A DNA stretch of 64,000 nucleotides from the NCBI GenBank assembly GCA_900538385.1, contig UWSO01000004.1:20545-84544 (forward strand), read 5' to 3'. The translations under genes and the position numbers were made by a program. Each line of letters begins with the position of its first letter. Positions within the stretch are counted from its first letter, which is position 1. The DNA is from an uncultured Porphyromonas sp. GTDB taxonomy: Bacteria > Bacteroidota > Bacteroidia > Bacteroidales > Porphyromonadaceae. Below the pieces are notes generated by a model. It saw only the letters and a program-made list of their open reading frames with translations. It did no database searches and was not told the origin of the DNA. Of this stretch, positions 63,820 through 64,000 are shown one piece after another.

Positions 63820-63827
63820 CAAAGATA
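63820..63827 (-). promoter_or_regulatory. -7 promoter element for dnaN
   Basis: TATCTTTG on the minus strand, 29 bases before the dnaN start codon. Confidence 0.6.
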
Positions 63828-63878
63828 ATAAAAAGATATCAGCTGTCGGCTAGTGGAACTGGTGCTCCTGGAACTAGA

Positions 63879-64000
63879 CAGGGCTGACGCATTATACGGG
63901 GTAGGTTTCCCCACGTCTTAATGAAGAATCTCGGGAAATGGAGGTAATAGAACAATCCTCCGTGGAAGATCTAGGATTATCCAGTGAGCAAATGAAAAAT
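63879..64000. mobile_element. Partial second copy of the MITE-like element, cut by the window end
   Basis: Starts with CAGGGCTGACGC, the same terminal repeat as at 56219-56556, and continues as the reverse complement of 56435-56556 with about ten differences and a single-base indel or two. The other end lies outside the window. Confidence 0.75.

Overview
The window looks like a Porphyromonas chromosome segment, most likely from the non-pigmented-sugar-using P. asaccharolytica/P. uenonis side of the genus. This is inferred from an S46 dipeptidyl peptidase with the DPP11 specificity residue, an Mfa1/Mfa2-type fimbrial locus, six proteins ending in type IX secretion (T9SS) sorting-domain-like tails, Bacteroidetes promoters (TTTG ... 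TAnnTTTG), the near absence of Shine-Dalgarno sequences, and roughly 50% G+C. No plasmid, prophage, transposase, integrase or CRISPR array was seen.

Layout. 195-1856 (+): SlyD-type isomerase and chorismate synthase. 1833-8872 (-): hemG, bioA, bioB, a peptide (POT) transporter and a DUF4831 lipoprotein. 9336-11963 (+): a secreted leucine-rich-repeat protein, then ribosomal protein L31 behind a long structured leader. 12198-18938 (-): initiator tRNA, a STAS-like/GHKL ATPase pair, an LpxH-like hydrolase, an Fe-S assembly factor, DPP11, a CYTH protein and a DUF2027/Smr protein. 19343-30728 (+): a surface-protein block (BspA-like protein, plant-type LRR protein, S1-like protease, internally duplicated LRR protein) interrupted by a two-subunit class I fumarase/tartrate dehydratase. 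30994-34190 (+): tRNA-Gly and secDF. 34969-44538 (+): fimbrial locus, made of an Mfa1-like stalk pilin, an Mfa2/FimB-like anchor, a further lipoprotein subunit and a 1783-residue secreted protein. 44980-56052 (+): LptD-like protein, two overlapping rhomboids, an EEP-family hydrolase, pnp, a sugar-type MFS transporter, small proteins and a PduO-type cobalamin adenosyltransferase. 56637-63791: tRNA-Met (+), then ridA, rlmB, recN, DUF4835, coaBC, a DnaQ-like exonuclease and dnaN (-).

How it fits together. DPP11 plus a POT transporter fit a peptide-based lifestyle. SecDF, LptD and the sorting-domain proteins make this a cell-envelope-rich region. The most interesting non-genic signals are: an 11-G homopolymer inside the fimbrillin promoter (possible phase variation); a family of intergenic elements whose hairpin arms covary between copies and which sit before, inside and after the fimbrial locus; a roughly 340-bp MITE-like element with 13-bp terminal inverted repeats and a second partial copy at the window end; and a structured leader ahead of L31.
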